Source: Taxillus chinensis (Eukaryota > Streptophyta > Magnoliopsida > Santalales > Loranthaceae). From it: a stretch of 64,000 nt of DNA. Where the stretch lies: the NCBI GenBank assembly GCA_023512835.1, contig CM042085.1, positions 28,975,812 to 29,039,811 on the forward strand, read 5' to 3'. A model generated the notes under the pieces. That model saw only the letters and a program-made list of their open reading frames with translations, had not been told where the DNA came from and searched no databases. The translations under genes and the position numbers were made by a program. Of this stretch, positions 31,031 through 42,745 are shown piece after piece; position 1 is the first letter of the stretch, and the number at the start of each line of letters is the position of its first letter.

Positions 31031-32165
31031 ATGCCACCGAGGAGAGTGACACGTGCGTCCGGGGTAATGGCTGATGAGTCATCTGCCCATGAGGGTCCGA
31101 GTGCGGGGCAGTCCGCTGGAGGACATGCACTATTGTTAGCACAGCTGCGAGAGGGCATCCGGTTGGAAGTCCGAGAGCTGAGGGAGGGTATCTGGCAAGA
31201 GGTTCGGGAGGAGGTGCGCCATGAGATGACATCACAACAGGTGGTGCCACCACCACCACCACCAGCGAGTGGGGGGAGCTGCCTCGTGAGCGTGAGAGTT
31301 CGCTGGGTGGCAACCCGATTTGTGCGAGAGGATGACGTGGTGACAAGGTTTCAAAAGAAACAACCTCCAAGGTTCAAGGGAGAAGGGGATCCCGTGGTAG
31401 CTGAGCATTGGTTGAGGTAGATCGAGCACGTATTCTCCTTTCTCCTACCCCAGGAGGAGGATAAGGTGAGGCTGGCCATTCAGCAGCTGGAGGGGAATGC
31501 TTTGGAGTGGTGGCGAGTGTTGCGGGAAGCCGTGCAAGACGGTACATGATGTGGGATGAGTTCTTGCAGCTCTTTCATGATGAATTTTTCCCCGAGTCAT
31601 TGAGGTGGCAAAAGAGGGAGGAATTCGGCGATCCCGAGCGGGGATCGAAACGGTGCCCGAGTATGAGCGAGAGTTCCGGAGTTTTGAGTAAATTTGCTCC
31701 TGAGACGGTGGCAAGGGGAGGACTTGAAGGCCCACAAGTTCACTTTGGGCCTTAGGCCATTCCTTAGGCAAATGGTGGCAATCTTGCGCTTGAGGACTTA
31801 TCCTGAGGTTGTAGAAACGGCTCGTATTCTTGAGAGGGAGCTGGATGATGGGAGGTAGGCCCATTAGGGTCGCCAGTTGCGGGGTGGATCCGAACGTGAT
31901 TCGGGGCCCAAGAGGTCCAAGACAGAGGAGAGAGATAGCAATTCCTTCCGCGATAGGGGACGGTCATCGGTGAACCTAGGGAGGACTACCTTTGGCGGCG
32001 GAGGTAGGGCGGTTCAGCAGGAGGTCTTCCCAGCGGTTGTCATTCTTGTGGGGAGCAAGGCCACTTCAAGAGGGAGTGCCAAAGAACCTGGCGATGCAAT
32101 AGCTTTGGACGAGAAGGCCATTTGAGTCGGGTTTGCCGGAGTGGCAACAGGGGAGTTGGCGGCAT
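31031..32165 (+). pseudogene. gag: A gag
   Basis: ATG at 31031 (MPPRRVTRASG), open for 129 codons to 31420 (VTRFQKKQPPRFKGEGDP), then stops and shifts through 31507-31755. The basic C-terminal region at 31877-32125 precedes two zinc knuckles near 32038-32138. The first (CHSCGEQGHFKREC) is complete; in the second, one Cys is Phe (CNSFGREGH). At least four breaks. Confidence 0.9.
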
Positions 32166-32700
32166 GCCATCCAGCACGAGGAGTGATGCCAGTTTTTGTG
32201 CACCAGCAGAGAGACCAGCTCGCCAGTGGCAGGCTAGTCAGGCAGGATCGAACCAGACCCGACCTCGGGGGGAGGTCGGAGCGGCAACGAGAATGAAGCT
32301 GGAGGCAGCCATGGCGGGAACCGTCCAGTGGGTGAGCTGACCAGTGGCACGGGCCAAGGGAGGGTGTTTACGCTGAATACCACACCCCAGGAGGAGGCTG
32401 AGCTACCACCTCCACTGGCGGAGGGTGGGGCAGGACCATCGGTAGTTAGAGGCACCCTTTTGATTTCTCGTACGCTTGTTTCAGCTCTTTTTGATACGGG
32501 TGTGTCCTGTTCGTTTGTTGCTGAACTTCTGATTGAGGGGTTGGGATTAGCATGTGATGAGGCAGAGAGGCCCCTATCAGTGGAGTCACCGGTAGGGGGT
32601 TATGATTGAGGTGCGGAACTTCTGTCGTGACTGTGTGTTAACTATAGGGGATGTGGAGCTTAGTTTTGATTTGTATGTGATGCCCTTGCGTACATTTGAC
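32166..32700 (+). pseudogene. pol: A protease
   Basis: Open at 32328-32609 with GTLLISRTLVSALFDTGVS; the catalytic Asp-Thr-Gly is at 32493-32501 and in frame here, unlike in B. DLILGMDWLM follows in another frame near 32698-32730. A retropepsin-type active site in the position usual for gypsy elements. Confidence 0.85.
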
Positions 32701-34260
32701 CTGATCTTGGGTATGGATTGGCTTATGGATTTCTAGGCCAAGATAGATTGTTATCGGCGGCGTGTATCCTTTGTGACACCTGCAGGGACTTCTTGCACCC
32801 TGTAGGGGGAGTGGGACTGTGAGGCTAGTCGGGCTGGGCCAGTGTTGGACCAATGGGGTGCCATAACCCACAGGTTGGTAGCCCTAACCTTTGCTGAGGA
32901 GAGAAAAGTGGAAAAGAGAGTGTGGCTAGCAGTTGTTGACCTATTTCAGGATGTCTTTCTTGACCAGTTGAGGAGTTTACCTCCTAAGAGAAGTGTGGAG
33001 TTCACCATTGAGTTGATACCGGGGATTGACCCAATCTCCCAAGTAGCATATCGTATGGGACCAACCGAGTTGAGGGAGCTTCAGAGGCAAATAGAGGAAT
33101 TGGTGGACTAGGGGTATATCAGACCGAGTACCTCACCCTAGGGTGCTTCGGTGCTTTTTCTGAAGAAGGCAGATGGCACGCTTCGCCTCTGCATTGACTG
33201 CAGGAAGCTGAACTCGGTGACTGTGAAGAACAAGTATCCATTGCCTCAGATAGATGACCTGTTTGACCGTTAAGTGGGGCCCAGTGGTTTTCCAAGATAG
33301 ATTTGCGATCGGGGTATCACCAGTTAAGGGTTACGGAGGAGGACATCCCCAAGACGGCCTTTCGGTGCAAGTATGGGCATTATGAGTGGGTAGTGATGCC
33401 TTTCGGGCTCACTAATGCACTAGCAGTGTTCATGCATTTGATGCACCATGTCTTTGCTCCATACCTGGACTCTTTTGTGGTAGTGTTTATAGACGATATC
33501 TTGGTATATTCCAAGACAGAGAGGGAGCATATGGAGCATTTGGCAATAGTGTTGCAAACTTTGAGGGACCAGGAGTTGTTTGCTAAGTTTAGCAAATGTG
33601 AGTTTTGGATGCGGGAGGTTTATTTCCTTGGCCATGTAGTGTCACTGAGGGAGTTAGAGTGGACCCGGTTAAGATTGAGGTTGTGGCATCGTGGGAGAGG
33701 CCAACCAATGTCTTTGAGATTCGTAGTTTTCTTGGCTTGGCGGGGGTATTATCATCGTTTTGTAGAGGGATTCTCCCGTGTAGCGGCTCCTATGACAGCA
33801 TTGACTAGGAAGCGAGTGAAGTTTGAATGGACGAACACGTGTCGGCAAGCATTTGAGACTCTCAAAACCCGTTTGACCATTGCACCTGTGTTGAGGTTAC
33901 CCAGGGAGGATATCCCATATGAGGTGTATTGTGATGCATCTAGGATTGGTTTGGGGTGTGTGCTTATGCGGGAGCACGGTGTGGTAGCTTATGGGTCGAG
34001 GCGGTGAAACCTCATGAACAGAATTACCCTACTCATGATCTTGAGTTGGTGGTCGTTATCTTTGCCTTGAAGAGTTGGCAGCATTACCTTTTGGGAGAGA
34101 AGTTTGTGGTGTTCTCGGATCATAAGAGCCTTCGGTACATCTTTACTCGAAGGATTTGAATTTGAGGCGGGGGAGATGGGTGGAGTATTTGCGGACCTCC
34201 GACTTTACTCTTTCCTATACCCCGGGCAAGGGCAATGTTGTGTCGATGCGGCCGAGCAAG
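32701..34260 (+). pseudogene. pol: A reverse transcriptase and RNase H
   Basis: The RT N-terminal part is open at 32842-33111 ([20 protein letters not shown]), followed by stops. The best-kept stretch is 33303-34007, 234 codons, with [33 protein letters not shown], the catalytic FIDD at 33486-33497, [11 protein letters not shown] and the RNase H start [16 protein letters not shown] middle part reads [14 protein letters not shown], which indicates a +1/-1 shift pair relative to the conserved frame. RNase H continues to about 34250. Confidence 0.92.
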
Positions 34261-35330
34261 AAGGGGAAAGCCGAGGTGGCTGTGAGAGAGTGGAGCGCTG
34301 GAGCAATTGGCGATGTTGTAGTTGTAGCTTATTGCTCGTGATGTGGGACAGTCCTGAGTCCTATTATTGTAGTACCTGCGTTGTATCGGCGAGTCCGAGA
34401 GGGACAACTGGGTGACGTTGAGTGTGAGGTTCTCTGTGCCCATATTGAGGCTGGTGAGCTAACCGAGGATTGGACGGAGGGTCCTGAGCATGAGTTGTCT
34501 TTTCAGGGGCGGCTAGTAGTGGCTTCTTCTCTCAAGAGATGAGGTGATAAGGGAGTTTCATCGGTCTAGTATTGATGTGTATCTTGGGGGTACGAAGATG
34601 TACCATGCACTTCGGGGACATTTTTGGTGGCCTGGGATGAAACGTGATGTAGCTGCTTTTGTTTCGAGGTGCCTCACCTGTTAGCGGTGAAAGCCGAACA
34701 TCGGCGGCCGGCGGGCATGTTACGGCCGTTTCCCGTAGCGAGTAGAAGTGGGATCACATCACGATGGATTTTGTGATGGGCCTCCCACCCACTACCGGGA
34801 GGAAAGACATGATATGGGTGATTGTGGATCGGCTCACGAGGTCGGCCCATTTCCTTGCTATTGGCGAGCGGGACTCTATTGGGGCTTCGAGTCGGCTTTA
34901 TGTGAACGAAGTTGTGAGACCGCATGGGGTGCCATCGTCGATTGTGTCCGACAGAGATGCGCGGTTCACTTCCCATCTTTAGACGGTTTTGCAGGGGGGC
35001 TATGGGGACAAAGCTTTATTTGAGTACAGCCTTTCACCCTGAAATTGACGTTCGACAAAGAGGAAGAATCAGATATTGGAGGATATGTTATGGGCCTGTG
35101 TGCTAGATTTGGGGGGTTCGTGGGCAACCCACCTTCCTTTGGTGGAGTTTGCCTACAACAACGGTTATTAGGAATCCATTGGGATGGCTCCTTTTGAGGC
35201 GTTGTGTGGCGGACCCGTGCCGATCACCTTTGTGTTGGATCGAGGTCGGGAGGCAGCTCTCTTGGGACCACAATTGGTTCAAGAGGCTACCGAGAAGGTT
35301 AAGTTGATTCGTTAGCAATTGTTAGCGGCT
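34261..35330 (+). pseudogene. pol: A integrase
   Basis: The zinc segment near 34590-34690 encodes RGHFWWPGMKRDVAAFVS and the C-terminal Cys pair, then a stop. The core is open at 34764-34982 (MDFVMGLPPTTGRKDMIWVI, VSDRDARFTS) with the first two catalytic Asp residues. The third motif near 35040-35070 is damaged. Numerous stops. Confidence 0.88.
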
Positions 35331-35815
35331 CGAGTCGGCGAAATCCTATGCGGATCAGCAATGGCGACCTTTAGAGTTTTCGTGGGAGATCATGTGTTCC
35401 TTCATGTTTCTCCCCGTCGTGGACATCGGCGATTTGGGTGAGGCTCCAAGCTATCTCCGCGGTTTATTGGTCTTTTTGAGGTTATGGCTCGTGTGGGGCT
35501 AGTGGCCTACCGGTTAGTGTTGCCACCACGATTGAGTCAGGTGCACAATGTGTTCCACGTGACCCGGTTGAGAAAATATCATCCCGACCCCACTCATGTG
35601 CTCGATTGGGGGACTTTGGATATTGAGGATGACATGTCGATTGTTGAGGCCCCTATCCGTATCATCGATCGGCGGGAGAAACTTTTGCGTGATCGTGCTA
35701 TTCCTTTGGTTCCCGTGCTTGTGGCAGCACTGTGGTATTGAGGAGGAGACTTAGGAGCGTGAATCCATGATGTGTGAGGAACACCCAGAGTTGTTCGAGG
35801 ACGAAAAATCTTGAG
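35331..35815 (+). pseudogene. pol: A integrase C-terminus with chromodomain
   Basis: Open at 35484-35741: RLVLPPRLSQVHNVFHVTRL, RKYHPDPTHVLDW and the chromodomain start PIRIIDRREKLLR. A frameshift near 35725 precedes the final GIEEET-type helix and the end HPELFEDEKS at about 35785-35814. Confidence 0.87.
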
Positions 35816-36078
35816 GGTGGGAGGTGGCTGTTGGCTAAGGGGTAGTAATGTGTTTTCTTGTATATGGTTCATGATTTGGTGTATTTGTATTTGTATTTGT
35901 AGACTGGTATTTGTATTTATATTGAGATGTGTTTTGAGATTGCAATGTGTTTGAGATGTCCTGTTATGTTGTGTGACCCATTTGGGTGTTGTGGCTTGCC
36001 GTTTTGCAAAAGGGTAGCTTGTTTGTTTTTCCTTGCATGTTTTTTTTTTGGGGACGAAAAGTCTTAAGGGGGAGAGGA
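35816..36078 (+). other. A 3' untranslated region and polypurine tract
   Basis: Noncoding, ending in aagggggagagga (36066-36078) directly before the 3' LTR. No gene seen. Confidence 0.85.
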
Positions 36079-37656
36079 TGTAATGACCTGTGTTTTGAGA
36101 TGTGTGGAGTTAGTCATAGTTTTGCCTTTTGAGTGGCAATTTTCTAGTTTTTGGGGAACTTCTACTCATGGACTTCAGCTAAATCATTTTATTTTACCAA
36201 ATAGGGAATTTTTGACGAAAGAGGGCAGCCTAGGGAGGTAGAAATAGAGTGCACGTCATATGGGGCATTATGATGTGTAAGGTTTTTATTGCATGCCTGC
36301 CTTCTACATGATGCAAGGAAGCTTGGGGTAGAATTTCACAGCATTTGGAGCTGCACGTCATATGGGGATATGGCGTGCATTATGGCGTGCAGCCATATTT
36401 TTGCACCATCACCTTGGTTTTGTTATTCTAGTAATCTTTTTCTAAAGGGGCATGTTGGAATTATGGATATTTTGTTATGTGTGGATGCAGGAAGGTCGTA
36501 GCTTGTTCCATCAAAACTACGTCCTTTTGATGCTGGAGTTCACTTAATCAAAACTACGTCGTTTTGATTGTCTGGGTGTCTATATAAGAGGTGGAGGATT
36601 CATAGGTTTAGGGTTCTTCTTTTGGCAAGCCACCGCAGCCGTCGTAGAGAGAGAGAGAGAGAGAGAGAGAGGGAAGGAGAGCTTCTGGTTGCTGCTGGAG
36701 CGTCTTGCGTGGGTGGACGGCGTCCAGCATGGGAACGAGAAGGATTTTCTTTGAGGTAGGGGTTCTGTCTTCTTGTATCCAATCCGGGGTTAGGCCCTGC
36801 GATAGATTGACTGTTGAGTTATAGTGTTGTATATATATTATATATATATGTAAATTCATATAGGTGTGACCTCCTATATGAATGTTGGCCTTCAATGGCA
36901 TATTGTTGTGTTTAATATTAAGCCTGTGTGGCTATGCATGTTAGGTGTTTGGTTTTAATCCTCTCGTGGCTGGGTTTTGAGCTTGTGATTGTATGCGTGC
37001 TAAGTGTTTGATGTTATGCCTGTGTGACTTTGCAGATTATGTGTTTGATGTTAGCCTATGTGGCTAAGCCTGAGAGGCTGTGGATATGCTGGCCTGTGTG
37101 GTGCCTGAGAGGCTGTGGATATGTGAGCCTGTGTGGCATTGGTAACAGTTGTACCTGTTCTGTGACTTGTGGATTGATACTCAACTGTGGAATATAACCT
37201 GCTTATATCATATTGTCACTACACGACACCTGTGCACATTCTCATGTAGATGCTAGGAACATGGGATGGGTTGGGGAGACATGATCCCTCTTGAGTTGTG
37301 GTTGCCCACCCCTCCTACTTTAATGTGTTTTCTTTCAGGAACCTATAGGCATTAGGTGGGACCCCAAGGTGGAAGACCATATTTGTTTTATTGTTTCTTT
37401 TCAATTATGTTATTTTGTGGGTACTGATGTAGCCCTAGTAGGGAGAAGGGTTTTGACTTTAATAAAGACATATTGTTTGGTTGTAAACATTGCGGTTTAA
37501 ATTTTAATAAAGACATTTGATTTATAACTTTGTGAGTATCTGTTGTGATCATGTACGCCGTCTTGCGAGGGATGTTCATATCTACCCCTTGCGCATCGGG
37601 TGGGTTAAGGGGAGTCACGAACCGGTTTCCTTGGGTTGGAAATTCGGGGCGTGACA
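36079..37656 (+). repeat. A 3' LTR
   Basis: 1578 bp, tgtaatgacc...gcgtgaca. Control cluster: inverted repeats at 36250-36279 and 36353-36378 (arms gcacgtcatat and atatggcgtgc around gggg), palindromes at 36510-36531 (one arm mutated) and 36547-36568, TATA at 36581-36587, GA run near 36645-36671. The 37-bp array at 37030-37135 has fewer copies than the 5' LTR. Confidence 0.94.
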
Positions 37657-37661
37657 GCGCA

Positions 37662-37947
37662 CAACTTCTTTGGATGCAAAGTCAACTTATTAACTATGGT
37701 TTTAACATGACGTTTGTTCCACTATCCTGCGATAACACCAGGTGCAATTGCCGTCAAGAACGATCCTATCATGCACCTAGAGACAAAACACATTGAAGTC
37801 GGGTATCACTTCATACGAGATCATGTTCTCAAAAATCACATATCTCTCGAACATGTTGCTACGGATGATCAACTCGCAGACATACTCACCAAGCCTCTAC
37901 CTGATGCAAGATTTTCCCGAACTACTCCTCGAATTAGGTATGCTTGA
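37662..37947 (+). pseudogene. pol: E2 pol: RNase H, second part
   Basis: Resumes after TSD gcgca (37657-37661). It encodes QLLWMQSQLINYGF, PLSCDNTRCN, HIEVGYHFIRDHVLK and the typical copia end DQLADILTKPLPDARF. One frameshift lies near 37740. Stop at 37945-37947. Confidence 0.92.
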
Positions 37948-38819
37948 CCTTTACGCATAGCTTCTCATTTATTCATTCAACAGTATTTCTTTCGAACATG
38001 TATCGTGTTTTATGATAAGCGTTAGACACTTACCGTTCTTACTGCTGATCATTTTTACTTGTGTCATGCATAGTGCTCTGATAATATTCTCATAATTTCA
38101 TATGGGCGGATGCTTGCGTTTCCAGACTGAAGTCACTTAAGCTAACATAATTAAAGATACAAGAATAAAACCTCCTTAGGATTTCATGATTCCAATTTTC
38201 ATCTCTCACCACATGTCTAATGCTTTATCATATTGATTGCAATATTAATATGCCTGGTTGAAGAAATGAAATGGGTTAGCTTGGAATGACTGGCGGATGA
38301 AATCACAGTTGTAGTCTGATCATCTTCAAGTGGAGTTTCCTTAAGGATAGACAACAATTTCTCAAGATCTAAATATTAAGCAAGAAATGTTCAACGAGAG
38401 GATCGCATGGTCTAAGGGGGAGAAAATGCTTTAACGATTACCCAAATAATACCCCCCCATATATGTCTCGTGACCTCCTTCTCGACCGTCTATTTGAGGG
38501 GGAGTCTTTCTCGAGAGGATCACACGATCTAAGGGGGAGCAAAAGCTTCATCTATTACTTCAGATTAACACTTGATATGTCTCGGATGCTCTACCCTATA
38601 ACTCTCACTTTTGGATCTGATTGGGCATGATTGAATGTTTTTGTTTCTTCAATGTGCATCTTAATATAATAATTAATTGATTATTTTTGGCATGTGTTCT
38701 TTAATCCATTCTCACTCATGAATCCTAAGTTGGGCAAATCATATAGATTTGATTAATCTTAGCTACATCATTCAGCATGAAGGTTTCGCTATGTTGACCA
38801 ATATGAACTTATGTGTTTC
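37948..38819 (+). other. E2 post-pol spacer with repeated purine tracts
   Basis: Noncoding. It contains aagggggag at 38414-38422, gagggggag at 38496-38504 and aagggggag at 38531-38539. Multiple such tracts after pol are a Sirevirus hallmark. It ends with gtttc (38815-38819), the target of solo LTR S. No gene seen. Confidence 0.8.
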
Positions 38820-40228
38820 GTTGGATCAAGCCCAGAATTTGGATGATGCGAATAAAACCCTATGTAATTTGATATGAGACTTTGGTTATTTTATCTTAAG
38901 TTGTTGCGAGAAGATATAATCTTAATCCAGACCTATACTCGTGAGAGCAAAGCTAAGGACATGATACATAATCCTGATCCGAACAAGAGTGAGTGTCGCC
39001 TAACACTTGATAAATAACCAAGTCACACTTCATACGGAATAAGGATCATCCGTGCGGACTAATCACTTAAAGATACAGACTAAGGAATCTGCGCCTAACA
39101 CCTTAAACGGACTAAGTCAAATATTTACGGAGTAAGATTCCTAGTCTACAAGTTGCACGAGTAAGATAAAGTCTTTACGGCGTTAAAAAGCTAAGTCTTC
39201 CACTCAAATGGATTAAGGAAACTAGACACCGAATAAGGATCCGAGTCTTTCATAGATGCGAGTAAGGAAGTACTTGTGCGAATAAGGACCCGAGTCCTTT
39301 GTTCGTATGGAGTAAGGAAACTAAATGCGGAGTAAGGAATTCGAACCAGTTACTCATGCGGAGTAAGGATGTGCTGATATGGAGCAAGCCATCCGGTCCT
39401 TTCAACTCATATGGAGTAAGGAACTCATGCGGAGTAAGGAAGTGCTGATACGAGTAAGCTCTCCGGACTTCTTGTTTATACGAAGTAAGGAAGCACCGAT
39501 ACGGAATAAGGATTCCAGGTACTAAACTAACACGGAGTAAGCAACAAATGATACGGAGTAAGGATCCGAGTTTCATTAACATGGAGTAAGGAACTTTACG
39601 TCGGATTAAGTAGACGCCGCTTCAACTTATCTCTTCACATTCAAAGTCACCAGCTCACCGTGTCTCGATGTAAGACAAACTCATCGATAATCTAAAGCAT
39701 CTTACACGTGGATCACATGGATATGTGGACACAACTTTAACTGCGCTTGGATACTCACAAGACACTTATGTTTTACAAACCCAAGACCTTGAGCTCCACA
39801 TCCGTAACATTCAAGGCAGAGGGAATTCTGAGGAACAGTCAATGCTGCACATAGTCCAGAAGAACAAGTTCCAAGATTATCTCTCAAGGATGTTTTTATA
39901 TATATTGTAACACTTGTACATTAAAAAATGAGTGAAATAGTTGATTGTTTGTGAGTTCAAAATAAATGTGTATGATCATAGAGGCTAGTTTGTGAGCCTT
40001 TTGTAAACGAGTGTAAGAGAGTTGTAAGAGTAGATCGAAAAGCTTTACAAGCTTTAATCTGCTTCTATTTTGTTGTATTTATCGGTTGATAATTAAAAAA
40101 ATACTTCTACTACTGGTTATCTTCCACATTGATTATTTTTTTTAACCAATTAAGTGTTGTGCCAAAGAGCAAGAAAAGAGTTTCGAGAAGAGCCTATTCA
40201 CCCCCTTCTAGGCTCCCAGGGACCAACA
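38820..40228 (+). repeat. S: solo Sirevirus LTR inserted in E2
   Basis: 1409 bp related to the E2 and E1 LTRs, starting gttggatcaag (the first t of the usual tgttgg is missing) and ending gggaccaaca. It is flanked by gtttc at 38815-38819 and 40229-40233. With it removed, the E2 sequence joins smoothly and matches E1 at about 5790-5775 on its minus strand, so this is not the E2 3' LTR. It carries the cggagtaagga array at about 39060-39600 and a TATA-like box near 39896-39905. It probably formed by recombination between the two LTRs of a full element. Confidence 0.88.
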
Positions 40229-40911
40229 GTTTCTTATCTGACATATGCTTTGATTTCAGTAAAAATGATCCTTAACTCGTATGTATGTGTCTTGCTTCAT
40301 TTTTAATGCATAAGTTCTGATTATTTTAGTTCGGATCATGCTGACTTTTCCGTATATGTTTTATATCAGTACTAATCCCAACTTGTTAAGTCTTCTGTTC
40401 TTTTAGTTTATCTTTGTGAAGCTATAGGTTTAAATTCTCTTTTCATTTTCACCTATGTATATCTTGTCTGATGTCTCGGATTTGAAGTGTTGTGGTACTT
40501 CTTTTCTATTCGACTTCAAGACAGCAAAGGAATCTACTTTTCTCATACAACACCTGTTTCTACAGACTCAATCTGTTTTTCATCCGGATATTCTTCTACG
40601 GATTATCTTTACTCCGGATGAAAGTCGGTTCAATTCCTCCTAACTCTTGAACTCTCAAATCGTGATAAACAGAGTATTATCTTACATTGTGTATTTTTGA
40701 GGATGGATAATGATGGTCCATTAAATGTATGTCTCGAGTCGGGAAATTAGTCTTTTCAAATTTTCGAAGTGGGCATACAGCTGTCATTAATGCATGGTTA
40801 TCACTTCCCCACATCAGCATCCTATCCGATGGCGCTAAACCATCAAGTTTGATGACATCGGTTGCTCGGCGGATCACTGTTCATCTCGCTTAAACCCAAG
40901 ACCTATAGGCA
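40229..40911 (+). other. E2 spacer before the extra coding region, first part
   Basis: Continues E2 after solo LTR S and aligns with E1 at about 5780-5170 on the minus strand (shared phrases ctgacatatgc and gataatgatg). No convincing coding region. It ends with aggca (40907-40911), the TSD of D; the rest continues at 60668. Confidence 0.75.
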
Positions 40912-42424
40912 TGATAACGTGCATTTTATGCCGTTATTCTAGTGTTTATTTAGGATGTTTAAGAGCATGATTAGAGCCTTATTGCCTCATATATCATATA
41001 TATTTGCTCTAACCCCTAGGAAGATGCTAGTTGCAAATACATGCGCTTTTAAGTCGTTTTGGCAGGTTTTGGACCTCACTTTTGACATAGTAGATGGCCT
41101 CAAACAATTTGCGTGCAAGAACAAAAGTTTCTTAGAATGATGTCATCTATCTACCACAGAAATTTCAGAGCATTTGGAGCTGAACGTGAATTAACCCAAT
41201 TCACGTGCGGGCCTATTTTTGCCTCTCAGGCCTCTACGGGATGCAAGGAAGCTTGGGGAGAAGTTTGAGCTGATTTGGAGGTGCACGTGAATTCACCATA
41301 TCACGTGCAAATTGGCGTGCAGAGATATTTTTGGACCGATCCAATCGTTTTTCCATGCTGATCATTTGTTCCTGAAGGCCCAAGTCCAAATTGTGGATGG
41401 AAGATAGAGTTTTTAATGTTTCGAGTGTTACTTATCAAAACTACGTCGTTTTGATAAGTGGGCTAGGTTACACACCTCAAGGCCCATCCAAACTCTATAA
41501 ATAAGAGCTCCACGCCCCTTGCTAGCCATGCCTAACCCCCCTACACGTTTTTAGAGAGAGAGAGAGAGGCTCCACGGCCGGGAGGTGCTCCTTGACCTAG
41601 GAGAGCAGCCGTCGCGGCCGTCCGCAGCGGCCGTCGCGGATTTTGGAGCCTGGATTTGAAGCTTTGCTGTGCGCGTGATCAAGAAGAAGATGTTTAGCTT
41701 TTTTGCTATGGTTTTGCTTGTAATCATGCGTGAGTAGTTCTTTTAATCTAGGGGAGCAATGTAGCCCCCTTGTTGCTTTGCTTGTGTTTATGAATATTTG
41801 GGTTTGATGATTGAGTTTTGCATGTTTTATGAATCTGTTCTCAATTCTATCTTTGGATGTACACCTTGGTATTCTTAGCCCTAGTCTGAGGGCAGATTGA
41901 GATTCATAACTTATTTGTAATTGGTGTGATCATTATCCTTTTGCAAGTATGATTTATTGGCTTTGCATGTTTGTGTGTTTAGATGACCATTCCTGGCATA
42001 CAACTCTTAAAAGGACCTCAATGACCATTTGTTGTCCTTGGCTTATGTTTAGCATGTTTTCAATCGACAACCCTAATACCATGAACCAGGTAGAGATAAC
42101 ATAGGGAGGTGAAATTGTGACCCTAGATGCTTTTAATCCTTGAAACTTAATCCTAAAATCAGTTTACTTTCTTTGTTTGTTCGAAAAACCAAATAAAAAT
42201 TAGATCTTTAGTTTAAAAAAGAAAACTTTTTGCCAAGACATTTTATAGAACAAGAGTAATTGGGTGATTTGATTTGAGAACTAGGAAACTAGGCTAATCC
42301 TTGTGGGTTCGACCCCTTTCTTGCTGCTATTCTTTTAGTGCAAACTTAGGGAATTTATTATTTTGAAGAGGGATTTAACGACATTAGCTAGCTCTTTTAG
42401 AGAGGCTAAAAATCTTGTCTGTCA
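40912..42424 (+). repeat. D 5' LTR
   Basis: 1513 bp beginning tgataacgtgcattttatg and ending cttgtctgtca. Nearly identical to 59152-60662; I counted about 25 differences by eye, many of them single-base indels. The long U5-like half (41640-42424) has no gene. Confidence 0.94.
41184..41569 (+). promoter_or_regulatory. U3/R control cluster of D 5' LTR
   Basis: Inverted repeat 41184-41206 (arms acgtgaatt and aattcacgt); G-box-containing segment near 41283-41320 followed by aaattggcgtgca as in Tekay B; ACGT-core palindrome 41430-41459 with 12-base perfect arms (acttatcaaaac and gttttgataagt); TATA box tataaata 41496-41503; GA repeat 41552-41569. It is the same layout as in A, B and C, with one palindrome where they have two. 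Confidence 0.65.
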
Positions 42425-42427
42425 AAT

Positions 42428-42442
42428 TGGCGCCGTTGCCGG
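42428..42442 (+). other. D primer-binding site (tRNA-Asp type)
   Basis: tggcgccgttgccgg, three bases after the LTR, as in Athila-lineage elements. No gene is seen in the leader 42443-42745, which has T-rich stretches and a possible splice acceptor (tttacag) near 42597. Confidence 0.88.
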
Positions 42443-42745
42443 ATTCAACGGTTAACTAGTTTTTAAAATCAACATTGAGTGAAATTGTTTGAATTCCGAT
42501 CTTGGTGTTTTATTTTGTCTTTTTTTTTTGTTATTTTGTGTTCTTTATTTGTTTATTTTGCATTGTTCGGAGTCTTTGGGTGTGTTCTTGTTGTTGTTTA
42601 CAGGAACATACATCAAGGATTCCTAGTTGTGCATGCAAAGAGAGGAGGATATACAATTTACGCGGGAACCTGAAAGGTTGTTCGGGAGCTCGTCGTAGAG
42701 CGACTAGGGAAGCAAAGACGTGAGGCGGAAGAAGCACTACAAGGC

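Larger units (their letters stand above)
19436..37656 (+). mobile_element. A: Tekay/Del-type Ty3/gypsy chromovirus containing elements B and T
   Basis: Bounded by the perfect TSD gcgca (19431-19435, 37657-37661) inside the RNase H of E2. The 5' LTR is 19436-20714 plus 30170-30558, interrupted by B and T; the internal region is 30559-36078; the 3' LTR is 36079-37656. LTRs begin tgtaatgacc and end gcgtgaca. Gene order is gag, protease, RT, RNase H, integrase, chromodomain, which defines a gypsy chromovirus; protein similarity to B and C and the chromodomain point to the Tekay/Del lineage. Without B and T it would be about 8.75 kb. Reading frames carry many stops and frameshifts. Confidence 0.93.

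Noticed and set aside
38820..40228. Reading this LTR as the 3' LTR of E2
   Set aside because: It has its own gtttc duplication, and E2 sequence matching E1 continues directly after it, so it is a solo LTR.
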